Part shown: piece by piece, positions 34,548 through 42,932 of the stretch
How positions within the stretch are numbered: the first letter of the stretch is position 1
How the letters are laid out: every line of letters starts with the position of its first letter
NCBI GenBank assembly: GCA_947258985.1
Contig: CAMYKI010000029.1
Coordinates: 1 to 56,129, forward strand
DNA length: 56,129 nucleotides
Direction: 5' to 3'
Source: an uncultured Acidimicrobiaceae bacterium
GTDB lineage: Bacteria; Actinomycetota; Acidimicrobiia; Spongiisociales; UBA5794
Notes under the pieces: generated by a model
The model's database searches: none
The model's input: only the letters and a program-made list of their open reading frames with translations
Told to the model about the DNA's origin: nothing
Translations under genes and position numbers: made by a program

Positions 34548-35858
34548 CTACAGGATGTGGGCGGCCAGTTCGGCAAGAGGGCTGCGAACCGACTTCTCCA
34601 GCGTGATATGCCCAAAGAGGGACTGGCCCTTGAGCTTTTCAATGAGCGCCGCCAAACCACCAAACGGCGAGATGTACGGATTGTCCACCTGGGTCAGATC
34701 GCCACAGAAGACCACCTTTGACCCAGATGCGATCCTGGTGAGGATCACTTTGAGTGTCGGGTACTCCAAATTCTGCGCCTCGTCGATGATGACCAGTTCG
34801 TCGGTAATCGAACGTCCCCGCAGATAGGTCACGGCAGCCATTTCGATGACGTTGCGGTCGAGCAGTTCGTCGATGGCTCCCTTGGCGGAATGCGGATCTC
34901 CGCTGAAGAGTGCGTAGAGGTTGTCGTGAACAGCCGCCATCCATGGGGCGAGCTTCTCGTCGAGGTCGCCCGGCAGGAACCCGATTTCTTGCCTGCCGAC
35001 CGCGACCAGCGGTCGATATACCGAAATGCGCCGGTACCGTCCTGCCTCGATGGTTTGCTCCAGCGCTGCGGCGAGAGCAAGGAATGTCTTTCCGGTACCC
35101 GCCAGGCCCATGAGACTCACCGCCGTCACATCCGGATCCATCAGCAGATCGAGCGCAAATGCCTGGCGCACATTCTTCGACTCGATGCCGAAGGCCTGGC
35201 GCGAGCCGGGGACACGGACAACTGACGTCCCCTTTGCGGTGTCGACGACGCGGCCGACGGCGGACTGCGAGCCAATCGTCTTCAGAATGACGTACTGGTT
35301 GACGTGGAAGTCGTCCATGTCGAGGAACGTCTTACCTTCCGCATACAACTGGTCGATCGTTGCGCCGTCCACCTCGACTTCGGCGACACCCGAGTAGGAC
35401 TCGTCGACGGGCACGGTATCGGCGCGGTAGTCCTCGACCTCGACGCCCAGCTGGGCGCCCTTGATGCGAAGCGAGGCGTCCTTGGTGACCAGCACAGTCG
35501 TACATGCGGCGTCCACGAGGTTGAGACAGGTGGCGAGAATCCGGTGATCGGCTGTAGACGGATCCAATACACTGGGGAGCCGGTCCGAATGAGTGCCGTT
35601 GAGTTCGATTCGGATCGTCCCGCCTGAATCGAGTTGGCGAGGAGATTCGAGTCCCCCGGCTTCGGAAGCGCCGAGCTTCTCCAGCGCCCGGATGGCCCGG
35701 CGAGCGTTGCTGCCGACCTCATCTACCCGTGTCTTCTGCCGATCCAGCTCCTCCACAACCACGAGCGGCAACACAACATCGTGTTCATCGAAGCGGAGTA
35801 GGGATTGCGGGTCGGCGAGAAGTACGCAAGTGTCGAGTACGTATGTTTTTCTCGTCAC
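34548..35858 (-). CDS. PhoH-family ATPase with N-terminal PIN domain
   Basis: 436 residues. The N-terminal PIN-like RNase domain (KTYVLDTCVLLADPQSLL, VVEELDRQK, VLVTKDASLRIKGAQLGV) carries conserved Asp residues. The C-terminal PhoH P-loop ATPase has AGTGKTFLALAAALEQT (Walker A) and ELVIIDEAQNL (Walker B). Such PhoH2 proteins act in RNA unwinding and cleavage. The frame opens at 35891, but the GTG at 35858 follows GGAGAGG and begins the PIN domain. It is divergent from gpsA. Confidence 0.88.
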   Translation of the reverse strand: MTRKTYVLDTCVLLADPQSLLRFDEHDVVLPLVVVEELDRQKTRVDEVGSNARRAIRALEKLGASEAGGLESPRQLDSGGTIRIELNGTHSDRLPSVLDPSTADHRILATCLNLVDAACTTVLVTKDASLRIKGAQLGVEVEDYRADTVPVDESYSGVAEVEVDGATIDQLYAEGKTFLDMDDFHVNQYVILKTIGSQSAVGRVVDTAKGTSVVRVPGSRQAFGIESKNVRQAFALDLLMDPDVTAVSLMGLAGTGKTFLALAAALEQTIEAGRYRRISVYRPLVAVGRQEIGFLPGDLDEKLAPWMAAVHDNLYALFSGDPHSAKGAIDELLDRNVIEMAAVTYLRGRSITDELVIIDEAQNLEYPTLKVILTRIASGSKVVFCGDLTQVDNPYISPFGGLAALIEKLKGQSLFGHITLEKSVRSPLAELAAHIL

Positions 35859-35976
35859 CCTGGCCTCTCCTGTCTGCGGCAGTCGCCGCAAGACTCATTG
35901 GCACGGGACCGAAAAGCAAGGACCCTCCTTTCCTATCGGCAGGTCGCCTACGCTTACTAAGCAGAAGGGAGAAACA

Positions 35977-36984
35977 ATGCGCGTGTCCGTTATCGGTGCA
36001 GGATCCTGGGGAACCGCGGTTGCGGACCTGGTGGGTGGCAAGCAACCGGTGACCTTGTGGGCACGGCGGGAAACCCTCACCGCCGCCATCAACGGCCGCC
36101 GGGAGAACCCGGACTACTTGCCGGGCAAAGAGCTGTCCGATCAAATCAGCGCGACCAGCGATCTCGAAAATGCTCTTGCCGGCGCCGAAGCAATCGTCAT
36201 GGGTGTGCCGTCACACGGCTTCCGCTCGGTGCTCGAGAGCGTTTCGGGTCTCATCGGCAATGAGGTCCCCATCGTCAGCCTCGCCAAGGGGGTCGAGCGA
36301 GAGACCCTCATGCGTATGACCGAGGTCACCGCCGACGTGCTTGCCGACCACAACCCCGACCGGATTGGTGTCCTCACGGGGCCGAATCTGGCCAAAGAGA
36401 TCGTTGCCGGCCAACCGGCGGCAACAGTGATCGCCATGAAGGACTCCGATGCGGCCGCCACGCTGCAGCAGATCTTCATGAGCAGTCGATTTCGGGTGTA
36501 TACCAACGACGACGTAACCGGAAGCGAAGCCGCCGGGGCGCTCAAGAACGTCATGGCGATAGCCGCGGGCATGGCGCACGGACTCGGCTTCGGCGACAAC
36601 ACCATGGCGACGCTGATCACCCGAGCCCTTGCCGAGCTCACCCGACTCGGAGTGGCGATGGGTGGCCGGCCACTCACGTTCGCCGGGCTGGCGGGCATGG
36701 GAGACTTGATCGCGACCTGCATGAGTTCGCAAAGCCGCAACCACACCGTCGGGTTCGGGCTCGGCGAGGGCAAGAAGCTCGATGACATCATCGAGGAAAT
36801 GAACCAGGTGGCCGAGGGCGTGAAGTCGACACCCGGCATCCTGGCACTGGCGGATCGCCATAGGATCGAGATGCCGATCGCCACCCAGGTCGCCCGGGTG
36901 CTCTACGAGGGGGCCAAGCCGCTCGAGGCGGTGTCGAACCTGATGGCGCGAGAAGCCAAACCGGAAATGCACGGAATCGCCTAG
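35977..36984 (+). CDS. gpsA: NAD(P)H-dependent glycerol-3-phosphate dehydrogenase
   Basis: 335 residues: Rossmann start MRVSVIGAGSWGTAVADLVG, GPNLAKEIVAGQPAA, catalytic Lys in GALKNVMAIAAGMAHGLG, and GLAGMGDLIATCMS. It makes sn-glycerol-3-phosphate for phospholipid synthesis. AGGGAG precedes ATG 35977. The open frame reaches back to 35593, but that upstream part is antisense to phoH. Confidence 0.93.
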   Translation: MRVSVIGAGSWGTAVADLVGGKQPVTLWARRETLTAAINGRRENPDYLPGKELSDQISATSDLENALAGAEAIVMGVPSHGFRSVLESVSGLIGNEVPIVSLAKGVERETLMRMTEVTADVLADHNPDRIGVLTGPNLAKEIVAGQPAATVIAMKDSDAAATLQQIFMSSRFRVYTNDDVTGSEAAGALKNVMAIAAGMAHGLGFGDNTMATLITRALAELTRLGVAMGGRPLTFAGLAGMGDLIATCMSSQSRNHTVGFGLGEGKKLDDIIEEMNQVAEGVKSTPGILALADRHRIEMPIATQVARVLYEGAKPLEAVSNLMAREAKPEMHGIA

Positions 36985-36995
36985 GACCGCCCCAA

Positions 36996-37595
36996 TCAGG
37001 CCGGTCTCGAGAACGCCTCTCGGGCCCTGTTCGCGGTGTCCCAGGCGTGACACTCCGGGAGGTGGTCGTTGACGATTCCCATCGCCTGCATGAACGCATA
37101 GGCAGTTGTCGGTCCGACAAAGCTGAATCCGCGGCTCTTGAGATCCTTGGCAAGCGCGGTGGACTCGGGAGTGCTTGCGGCCAGGATCGACCCCGCAGGC
37201 TCCGGCTCGTACGACCAAACGAGTGCGCCAAGAGACCCCAATTCCTCGCACACTTCTTGCGACCGCCGGGCGTTGTTGATCGTCGATTCGATCTTGCCGC
37301 GATGCCTGATGATCCCGGTGTCCTGAAGCAGCACTTCGACGTCATCGGGGCCCATCGCCGCCACCTCATCAATGGCGAAGCCGTGGAATGCAGCGCGAAA
37401 CCCCTCCCGACGATTCAGGACTGTCAGCCAGCTCAGCCCGCTCTGGAACCCCTCCAGACACAGCTTCTCGAAAAGAAGGCGGTCATCATCAACCGGAAAC
37501 CCCCACTCGTCGTCGTGATATGCCCGGTAGATGCCGGGGCTATCGCCCCAGGAACAGCGCGCCAACCCGTCTTCACCAGCAATGATCTCGATCAT
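36996..37595 (-). CDS. tag: DNA-3-methyladenine glycosylase I
   Basis: 199 residues: RCSWGDSPGIYRAYHDDEWG (first Cys/His of the zinc site, family hallmark), EGFQSGLSWLTVLNRREGFR (catalytic Glu region), FVGPTTAYAFMQAMGIVNDH and PECHAW (remaining zinc ligands). It excises 3-methyladenine from DNA. The 46-bp palindrome lies 27 bases upstream. It converges with gpsA. Confidence 0.93.
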   Translation of the reverse strand: MIEIIAGEDGLARCSWGDSPGIYRAYHDDEWGFPVDDDRLLFEKLCLEGFQSGLSWLTVLNRREGFRAAFHGFAIDEVAAMGPDDVEVLLQDTGIIRHRGKIESTINNARRSQEVCEELGSLGALVWSYEPEPAGSILAASTPESTALAKDLKSRGFSFVGPTTAYAFMQAMGIVNDHLPECHAWDTANRAREAFSRPA

Positions 37596-37622
37596 CCGGT
37601 GAGGCTACCGCCCGCGTCCGGG

Positions 37623-37668
37623 GTCTGGCGTACCTCAGCGCCGTATACGGCGCTGAGGTACGCCAGAC
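37623..37668. repeat. perfect 46-bp palindrome, copy A
   Basis: The two 23-base halves (GTCTGGCGTACCTCAGCGCC + GTA) are exact reverse complements with GTATAC at the centre. It begins 5 bases after the stop of the DAHP synthase gene and lies before tag. No T run follows on either strand. A second copy is at 48735-48780. Confidence 0.95.
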
Positions 37669-37672
37669 GCGA

Positions 37673-38752
37673 TTAGGGCCGGGAGTCGCCGAGGGCGCGC
37701 CTTTGCTCTGCCCGGCTGTGGGTCAGGACGAGGTTCATCAGGTTTTCGATGTACTCGCGGTCGACGCCGAGTGCGGCACCGTCGGCAACGGCTTCTTCGA
37801 TCAGCTCCTTCTCCCTCTCAGGAGATCTCATGTTCAGGCCCTTTACCGCCTTGATCTTGGCGATCTCGACGGAACTGTGCAGCCGTCTCGCCACCAGTTT
37901 GATGAGAGCCCGGTCCACGCGATCGATTTCGTCACGTAGTGACGGGATTCCCAAGCTGTCCATGAGCTTGGCAAACTCGGCCAGATCGAGCTGGCTGCCG
38001 TTGCCCGCCAACGATGACGACGGGTCGATATGGGCGGAGACAACAAGGCCATCTGCTCCGACCGATCGGCCGGCGAGAGCCAACGGTGCCAGCAAGTCGG
38101 CATCACCATTAGCGGGTGCCGGATCTATGACCACCGGCAGGTGCGACAGTCGCTGCACCACCGGAACTGCCGAGATGTCAATTGTGTCCGAAGTCCGGGG
38201 GTCAAAACCGCGGCTCCCTCGCTCACACAACACAACGTTGTTGTTGCCCTCGGCGAGGATGTACTCGGCAGCCATCAACCATTCGTCGACGGTCGCCGAC
38301 GGTCCCCGGTGCAGCAATATCGGCTTCAACGTCTTGCCGGCATCGCGCAGAAGCACGAAGTTCTGCATGTTGTCCGGCCCAACTTCAAGCATGTCGGTGT
38401 GGTCGGCAGCTTCCTCCACCATGCCGGGTTCGATGACCTCGGTGATGGTGGGAAGACCGCTCTCGAATCCGGCCTTCTCCAGATGCCAGAGGCCTTCCTG
38501 GCCAAGGCCCTTGAACGTGTATGGCGACTGCTCGGCACGGTAGGTACCGGCGCGCAACATCGAAGCTCCCGACTCCGCCAACGACATCGCGGTGTTGATA
38601 ACCTGCTCTTCGGTCTCAACGGCAATGGGGCCGGCGATAACCGGGTACGAGCCGTCGCCGAACCTGACGTTGCGAACGGCAACGACGGTCGTATCCACGT
38701 CCGGGCGACGGTGGCTCTTCAGTACCGGCTTGTTTTGTTTTGATTCGGTCAT
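37673..38752 (-). CDS. 3-deoxy-7-phosphoheptulonate synthase fused to chorismate mutase
   Basis: 359 residues. The N-terminal type I-beta/KDO8P-like DAHP synthase domain (about 25-265) shows YPVIAGPIAVETEEQV, LRAGTYRAEQSPYTFKGLG, ILLHRGPSATVDEWLMAAEY, NVVLCERGSRGFD and VSAHIDPSS. The C-terminal AroQ-type chorismate mutase (about 270-350) shows SLRDEIDRVDRALIKLVARR and KAVKGLNMRSPEREKELIEE. It commits carbon to aromatic amino acids and converts chorismate to prephenate. GGAGAA before ATG 38752 fixes the start. It is preceded by a Phe/Tyr leader peptide and attenuator. Confidence 0.92.
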   Translation of the reverse strand: MTESKQNKPVLKSHRRPDVDTTVVAVRNVRFGDGSYPVIAGPIAVETEEQVINTAMSLAESGASMLRAGTYRAEQSPYTFKGLGQEGLWHLEKAGFESGLPTITEVIEPGMVEEAADHTDMLEVGPDNMQNFVLLRDAGKTLKPILLHRGPSATVDEWLMAAEYILAEGNNNVVLCERGSRGFDPRTSDTIDISAVPVVQRLSHLPVVIDPAPANGDADLLAPLALAGRSVGADGLVVSAHIDPSSSLAGNGSQLDLAEFAKLMDSLGIPSLRDEIDRVDRALIKLVARRLHSSVEIAKIKAVKGLNMRSPEREKELIEEAVADGAALGVDREYIENLMNLVLTHSRAEQRRALGDSRP

Positions 38753-38789
38753 TGGCTTCTCCTGTGGCGGCGGCCCAGGCAAACAAAAA

Positions 38790-38813
38790 CCCGAAGCCGC
38801 TTTCGGCTTCGGG
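38790..38813 (-). terminator. attenuator terminator of the DAHP synthase-chorismate mutase gene
   Basis: On the minus strand CCCGAAGCCG-AAAG-CGGCTTCGGG forms a perfect 10-bp stem followed by TTTTTGTTTG, a textbook intrinsic terminator. It lies 27 bases downstream of the leader-peptide stop and 37 bases upstream of the enzyme's start, so it can only act as an attenuator. Its 5' arm and loop (GCCGAAAGC, 38799-38807) are also perfectly complementary to leader RNA at 38862-38870. Confidence 0.85.
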
Positions 38814-38839
38814 CGGTGAGTTGGTGATTGTCGGCTTGT

Positions 38840-38911
38840 CTAGCGCACACCCTCTGCCCGGGCCGAAAGCCCGGTAAAGAAGTAAGCGAAATAGAAGCCG
38901 TTGTTGTTCAT
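38840..38911 (-). CDS. Phe/Tyr-rich leader peptide
   Basis: A 23-codon ORF starting MNNNGFYFAYFFTG and ending EGVR. Residues 6-12 are F-Y-F-A-Y-F-F: six aromatic residues of seven. It lies directly upstream of the attenuator terminator. This matches the logic of pheL-type leader peptides, where ribosome stalling for lack of charged tRNA-Phe or tRNA-Tyr frees an RNA segment to form an antiterminator. That segment (GCTTTCGGC) is inside codons 14-17, a few codons after the aromatic run. A GC-rich hairpin (CCCCGG/CCGGGG, about 38926-38941) lies just before the start. Confidence 0.82.
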   Translation of the reverse strand: MNNNGFYFAYFFTGLSARAEGVR

Positions 38912-39016
38912 TCCCGGGCACCCTACCCCCGGTTGTCCGGGGCAGCAAGCGGCAGGGAACGATTGAGAGCAGCTGGGACGTTTGTCAGCCAGCGGCTTCG
39001 CCCTCACAATGGGGGC

Positions 39017-39200
39017 GTGGATAGGGAAAAAATGCGCGACCGTGGTTCCGAATCGGCTGTACGCATTCTGCCCGCGGACGGCGGTGGGACCGCGGCCTCC
39101 ACCGGACCCCGGGAGCCGCGAACCCGGACGCGGTGGATCGTCCCGGCGGCTGCCGCGTTCACCTTGCTCGCCCTGGTGGCCGTGACGAAACCAGACGGCG
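39017..39200 (+). pseudogene. N-terminal membrane-anchor segment of the propeller protein, separated by a frameshift
   Basis: From GTG 39017 the frame encodes a short basic/acidic cytoplasmic part (VDREKMRDRGSESAVRILP) and a single membrane helix (RWIVPAAAAFTLLALVAVTK). It then runs into low-complexity sequence in a frame different from the large ORF at 39201. Removing one A from the AAA at 39188-39190 would join the frames as ...VAVTNQTAVSTELIDIS, giving one membrane-anchored protein. I infer a single-base insertion, either real or a sequencing error. Confidence 0.6.
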
Positions 39201-42188
39201 GTGAGCACGGAACTCATCGACATCAGCAGTGCCCCGGGGTCGCTGCCAATGACCGAGGACTGGCAACGGGTCGAGTTCTCCCCGACCGCATCGGTGAACG
39301 GAGTCATCCGGCTGGGCGGCTCGCTTGTTGTGTACGGCAGCAACCGGGATGGGGCGGCCGCCTGGACGAGCGAAGGTGGTTCCTCCTGGCGGGAGGTGTC
39401 CCGGTTTGAGGCACCCAGCACATCGAAGTCCAGCATCGAGCACGCCGCAGCACGTGACGGGAGGCTGATCGCACTCGGAGACGTCAACGATGGTATCGGT
39501 TTGTGGACGGCCCGAAGCGCAACGACTTGGATATATCACGGACTTATCCCCGACATGGACGCCGGTTCGCTCATCGGCGTCGCCGCAACCGATCAAGTCG
39601 TTGCCTTGACCGGGCTCAAAGTCGGCCAGGAGGCCTGGGTCTCGCCCGACGGCCTGGATTGGATCTACCACGGCGAGATCGAGACGCTTGATGTTGTGGT
39701 GCTCACCATGGAAGCTCACAACGGCTGGTTCTACGCCGGTGGCCAGCGGAATTGCGAGGAACCGCCGTGTCCGGCGGTCATCTACAGGTCCCGCGATGGC
39801 CTGACCTGGGAACCCACGGACGGAACCAACCCGGGTTCGCTGTCGGAAGGCCGGGGAGCGGTTGTCGACATTGCGACCACCTCGAACGGGCTGCTCGCCG
39901 TCGGCCATGCCGAAGATCGGATGGCCGTTTGGAGATCGAACGACGGACGGAGCTGGACGCAGATATCGAGCGACGACCCGGTCCTCCAAGGCAGGCCCGT
40001 CAACGTCCAGCTGGATGGCGTTCCTGCCGACGATGGAGTGGCCACGCTGATCATCGACGACTTCCAACACCGGGTGACCGTCGGGTCGGAACTCTTCACC
40101 GACGTCGGGTTGGTCCGAGTCGTCGAAGTCAGCGAGGACGACGTAGGTATCGAGTGGGCCGATGGCTCCCGCAGCCGGCTCGAACCGGGCTTGACGTGGA
40201 GCGGGAGCCTCCACAGTTTCGCACAGAGCATCGTCGCCGACGGCTCTCGGATCGTGATTGCCGGATCGGTCGGGATCGACCAAGACCCCGCCCCTGCGGT
40301 GTGGACCTCCAACGATGGAGGCGAAACCTGGCAAGCGAGAGTCACCCCCGAGTGGAGCGAGGGTCGGTTGACCCAAGCTGCCATCGGCGGCCGGTACATA
40401 ACTGTGATCGGGGGCGGTCCGACGGGTGCGCCGCTGGTGTGGCGCTCGACCTGGGATACGAGCGCCCAGGAAACCACCGCCGTCGAGTTGGTCGAGGCCT
40501 ACTTCTCGGCGGCGCAATGGGGAAACACCGACCGCCTGCTCGCGTTGCTTCCATCCGAATACGCCGGTTTCCAGCTTCCGGCGATGGGCGGAGTCGATCT
40601 CGAGTGGTGGGGCGAGGAACGCAGCGAGTTGTCAGCCGCCTCAGTCGCTACAACCCTCGACTATCTGGGAGAGCTCAACACAGAGTTCCGCATTGACGAA
40701 TGTACGTCGCGGACCGTTTTCGCAAGAAGCGGAGAGAGCGTGCGCGTCTCGTGCGAGTTCGTCGTGGAATCCGATCTGCTTCGCACGTATTCGGACGCGG
40801 AAAATCGAGGAACCGCCGAAATCATCGTCGCAGACGGTGCGCTCAGCCAGGTTCGTCTCAGCACCGCGCCATCCCGCTTGATGTGGGAGATGCTCGTCGA
40901 CGGTACTGTCGATGCAGCGGCGGCCGATCGGACCACTCTGGCAAGGGTCGAGGACGGCGTAGCCTGGTTGGATCCCACATTCACTGGGGAAACGGCCGCG
41001 GCACATCTCCGCCTCGCCCGCGACTACGTTGCCGGACTGCTCCGGCCCGGCGAGAGCCGGATCATCGAAACCAGTCTCGGCACAATGGAATGGACCTGGA
41101 TGGAAGACCTCCCGATTCCGGTCGGGGGTATTTCCTGGATCACACCGTATGCCGACCGTTTCATCGCTGTTGGTTACGGCAATGCGACCGGGCTGGGCCC
41201 CGAGACATCCCTGTGGATAACAACCGACGGTACTGATTGGGAGCAGATGGAGATGCCTGAAGGTGTCACTTCGCTGTGGCAGTTGCAGCCGTTTCGGGAT
41301 GGTCTGATTGGCCAGGCGTGGTACGACGATGTCCCCCTGCTGATTCTGTACGACGGACAGGCATGGAGCGAGATCGCTATTGCTGCTCCCCCGGAGGGCC
41401 TCCATCGCAACATCGCTCAAATGGCGGCGCACGCCGACACACTGCTCGTCGTGACCCAGGATTGGAGCGAAACCGGTACCGACGAGCCAAACTCGCAGGC
41501 CTGGCTCATGGGCGCCTCGAATGCGCTCGTTCCGGTGGACCTTCCGTTGGACCTTCCGTTTGAGTCGGGTTGGTACGATCAATCGATCGGCATCGCAGGT
41601 GACGCCGGTGGCTTCCTGCTCGCCACCGCCGGCTACGACGCGCAGCAGATGTCGATCTGGCACAGCCCCGACGGACGAACGTGGACCGAACTCGCTGCGC
41701 GAACCACACTCGACAACGCCGCATACGTCTGGAACCTGCAGCAGCATCGAGACAAGTACTTCGTGGTCGGTGAGGGTATCGAGACGGTCTGCTCGGACCT
41801 AGCCGACGGGAGCAACGTGTGCACGAATCTCCTCAGTCTGTGGAGTTCGCCGGACGGACAAGACTGGGCTCGGGTGTTCACGTCGTCGGGGGAAGCGGTC
41901 AGTTCCTACGAAATCGGATCAGGGCCGCTCGGTTTGGTTGCGGTTGGGGCGGATTCCCCATGGAGCGACTCCCAGAACCCTCGACCCATCTATTTGTCAT
42001 CCGACGGTGAGGAATGGGAACGGGCAGGAGCGATGAACCTATCGGATCCCGACGGGCATTGGTGGTGGGCGCAGCGACCTGCGGTCGGGGAGGCGGTAGT
42101 CCTGATTCCGGGTTCCAGCTATGACGAGTCAAGCGGGTTCGAGGCTGATGCCCCGTTCCTGATCGTGGGGAAGCTCCTCGGCGACTAG
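39201..42188 (+). CDS. large Asp-box (BNR-like) beta-propeller protein
   Basis: 995 residues as read from the GTG at 39201. At least eight Asp-box-type motifs occur: SPDGLDWIYH, SRDGLTWEPT, SNDGRSWTQI, SNDGGETWQA, TTDGTDWEQM, SPDGRTWTEL, SPDGQDWARV, SSDGEEWERA. Two propeller-like blocks are separated by a region around residues 420-560 with an NTF2-like feel (VELVEAYFSAAQWGNTDRLL). There is no signal peptide of its own; the missing anchor is in another frame just upstream (39017-39200). It is probably displayed outside the cell with an unknown ligand. Asp-box folds also occur in sialidases, but I see no catalytic set. Confidence 0.75.
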   Translation: MSTELIDISSAPGSLPMTEDWQRVEFSPTASVNGVIRLGGSLVVYGSNRDGAAAWTSEGGSSWREVSRFEAPSTSKSSIEHAAARDGRLIALGDVNDGIGLWTARSATTWIYHGLIPDMDAGSLIGVAATDQVVALTGLKVGQEAWVSPDGLDWIYHGEIETLDVVVLTMEAHNGWFYAGGQRNCEEPPCPAVIYRSRDGLTWEPTDGTNPGSLSEGRGAVVDIATTSNGLLAVGHAEDRMAVWRSNDGRSWTQISSDDPVLQGRPVNVQLDGVPADDGVATLIIDDFQHRVTVGSELFTDVGLVRVVEVSEDDVGIEWADGSRSRLEPGLTWSGSLHSFAQSIVADGSRIVIAGSVGIDQDPAPAVWTSNDGGETWQARVTPEWSEGRLTQAAIGGRYITVIGGGPTGAPLVWRSTWDTSAQETTAVELVEAYFSAAQWGNTDRLLALLPSEYAGFQLPAMGGVDLEWWGEERSELSAASVATTLDYLGELNTEFRIDECTSRTVFARSGESVRVSCEFVVESDLLRTYSDAENRGTAEIIVADGALSQVRLSTAPSRLMWEMLVDGTVDAAAADRTTLARVEDGVAWLDPTFTGETAAAHLRLARDYVAGLLRPGESRIIETSLGTMEWTWMEDLPIPVGGISWITPYADRFIAVGYGNATGLGPETSLWITTDGTDWEQMEMPEGVTSLWQLQPFRDGLIGQAWYDDVPLLILYDGQAWSEIAIAAPPEGLHRNIAQMAAHADTLLVVTQDWSETGTDEPNSQAWLMGASNALVPVDLPLDLPFESGWYDQSIGIAGDAGGFLLATAGYDAQQMSIWHSPDGRTWTELAARTTLDNAAYVWNLQQHRDKYFVVGEGIETVCSDLADGSNVCTNLLSLWSSPDGQDWARVFTSSGEAVSSYEIGSGPLGLVAVGADSPWSDSQNPRPIYLSSDGEEWERAGAMNLSDPDGHWWWAQRPAVGEAVVLIPGSSYDESSGFEADAPFLIVGKLLGD

Positions 42189-42205
42189 CTCACTACGATC
42201 GGGAC

Positions 42206-42844
42206 GTGAACGCGACCCTCATCGAAGTCATCGGGTACATCGGCTCCGGCCTGGTGATCCTCTCCCTCTTGCAGAAGTCGATCCTTCGACTCCGCACCAT
42301 CGGCCTGGTGGCATCGCTGACGTTCTTGGTCTACAGCATCTCGATCGAGGCGTATCCCATCGCGGTCGTCAACGTGGTGGCCGCCGCCATCCACCTCTAC
42401 TACTTGCGCAAGCTGGTGCGCCGCAAACACGAGATATTCACGATCCTTCGGTTGCGTCCCGACGGCCGCTACCTCCGCTATTTCCTCGACTTCTACAAAG
42501 ACGACATCGCGGGCAGGTATCAGCCCAACTTCACGTATGAGCCCACACCAAACACGATTGCGGTCTTCATGCTGCGGGACATGGTGCCCGCCGGGCTGGT
42601 CGTGGCGCGGCTGCATGGTGACAGCTCGTTTGAGATTCTGCTCGACTACGTGATTCCGCAATACCGCGACTTCAAGCTGGCCAATTGGCTGTACTCCGAA
42701 GATTCGGGGATAGCCGACGAGACCAACAGCCGATTGGCATGGACCCGAATAACGACCCCAGACCAGGAGCAGTACTTCACCCGGATCGGGTTCAAACCAG
42801 ACCGAACTCCGCAGGTGCCGGAGCGCTACTCCATCAAGTTGTAG
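42206..42844 (+). CDS. YgjV-like membrane protein with C-terminal soluble domain
   Basis: 212 residues. Three membrane helices (VIGYIGSGLVILSLLQKSIL, GLVASLTFLVYSISI, AYPIAVVNVVAAAIHLYYLR) resemble the YgjV family, followed by a cytoplasmic domain of about 130 residues. That domain shows a GNAT-like pattern (VPAGLVVARLHGDSSFEILL, QYFTRIGFKP) but lacks a clear acetyl-CoA loop. Function is unknown. It begins with GTG 18 bases after the propeller gene and may be cotranscribed. Confidence 0.6.
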   Translation: MNATLIEVIGYIGSGLVILSLLQKSILRLRTIGLVASLTFLVYSISIEAYPIAVVNVVAAAIHLYYLRKLVRRKHEIFTILRLRPDGRYLRYFLDFYKDDIAGRYQPNFTYEPTPNTIAVFMLRDMVPAGLVVARLHGDSSFEILLDYVIPQYRDFKLANWLYSEDSGIADETNSRLAWTRITTPDQEQYFTRIGFKPDRTPQVPERYSIKL

Positions 42845-42932
42845 TGCCCGGACCAAGACGGATAGGGACGGTTTACCCTATCCGCGAGCCCTCATAGAGG
42901 TGAGTCTGACAGGGTCGAAACGGGGAGTGACT

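Noticed and set aside
39159..40517. 452-codon minus-strand ORF opposite the Asp-box protein
   Set aside because: Asp-box motifs repeat in the plus frame; the minus frame has no domain, start signal or context.
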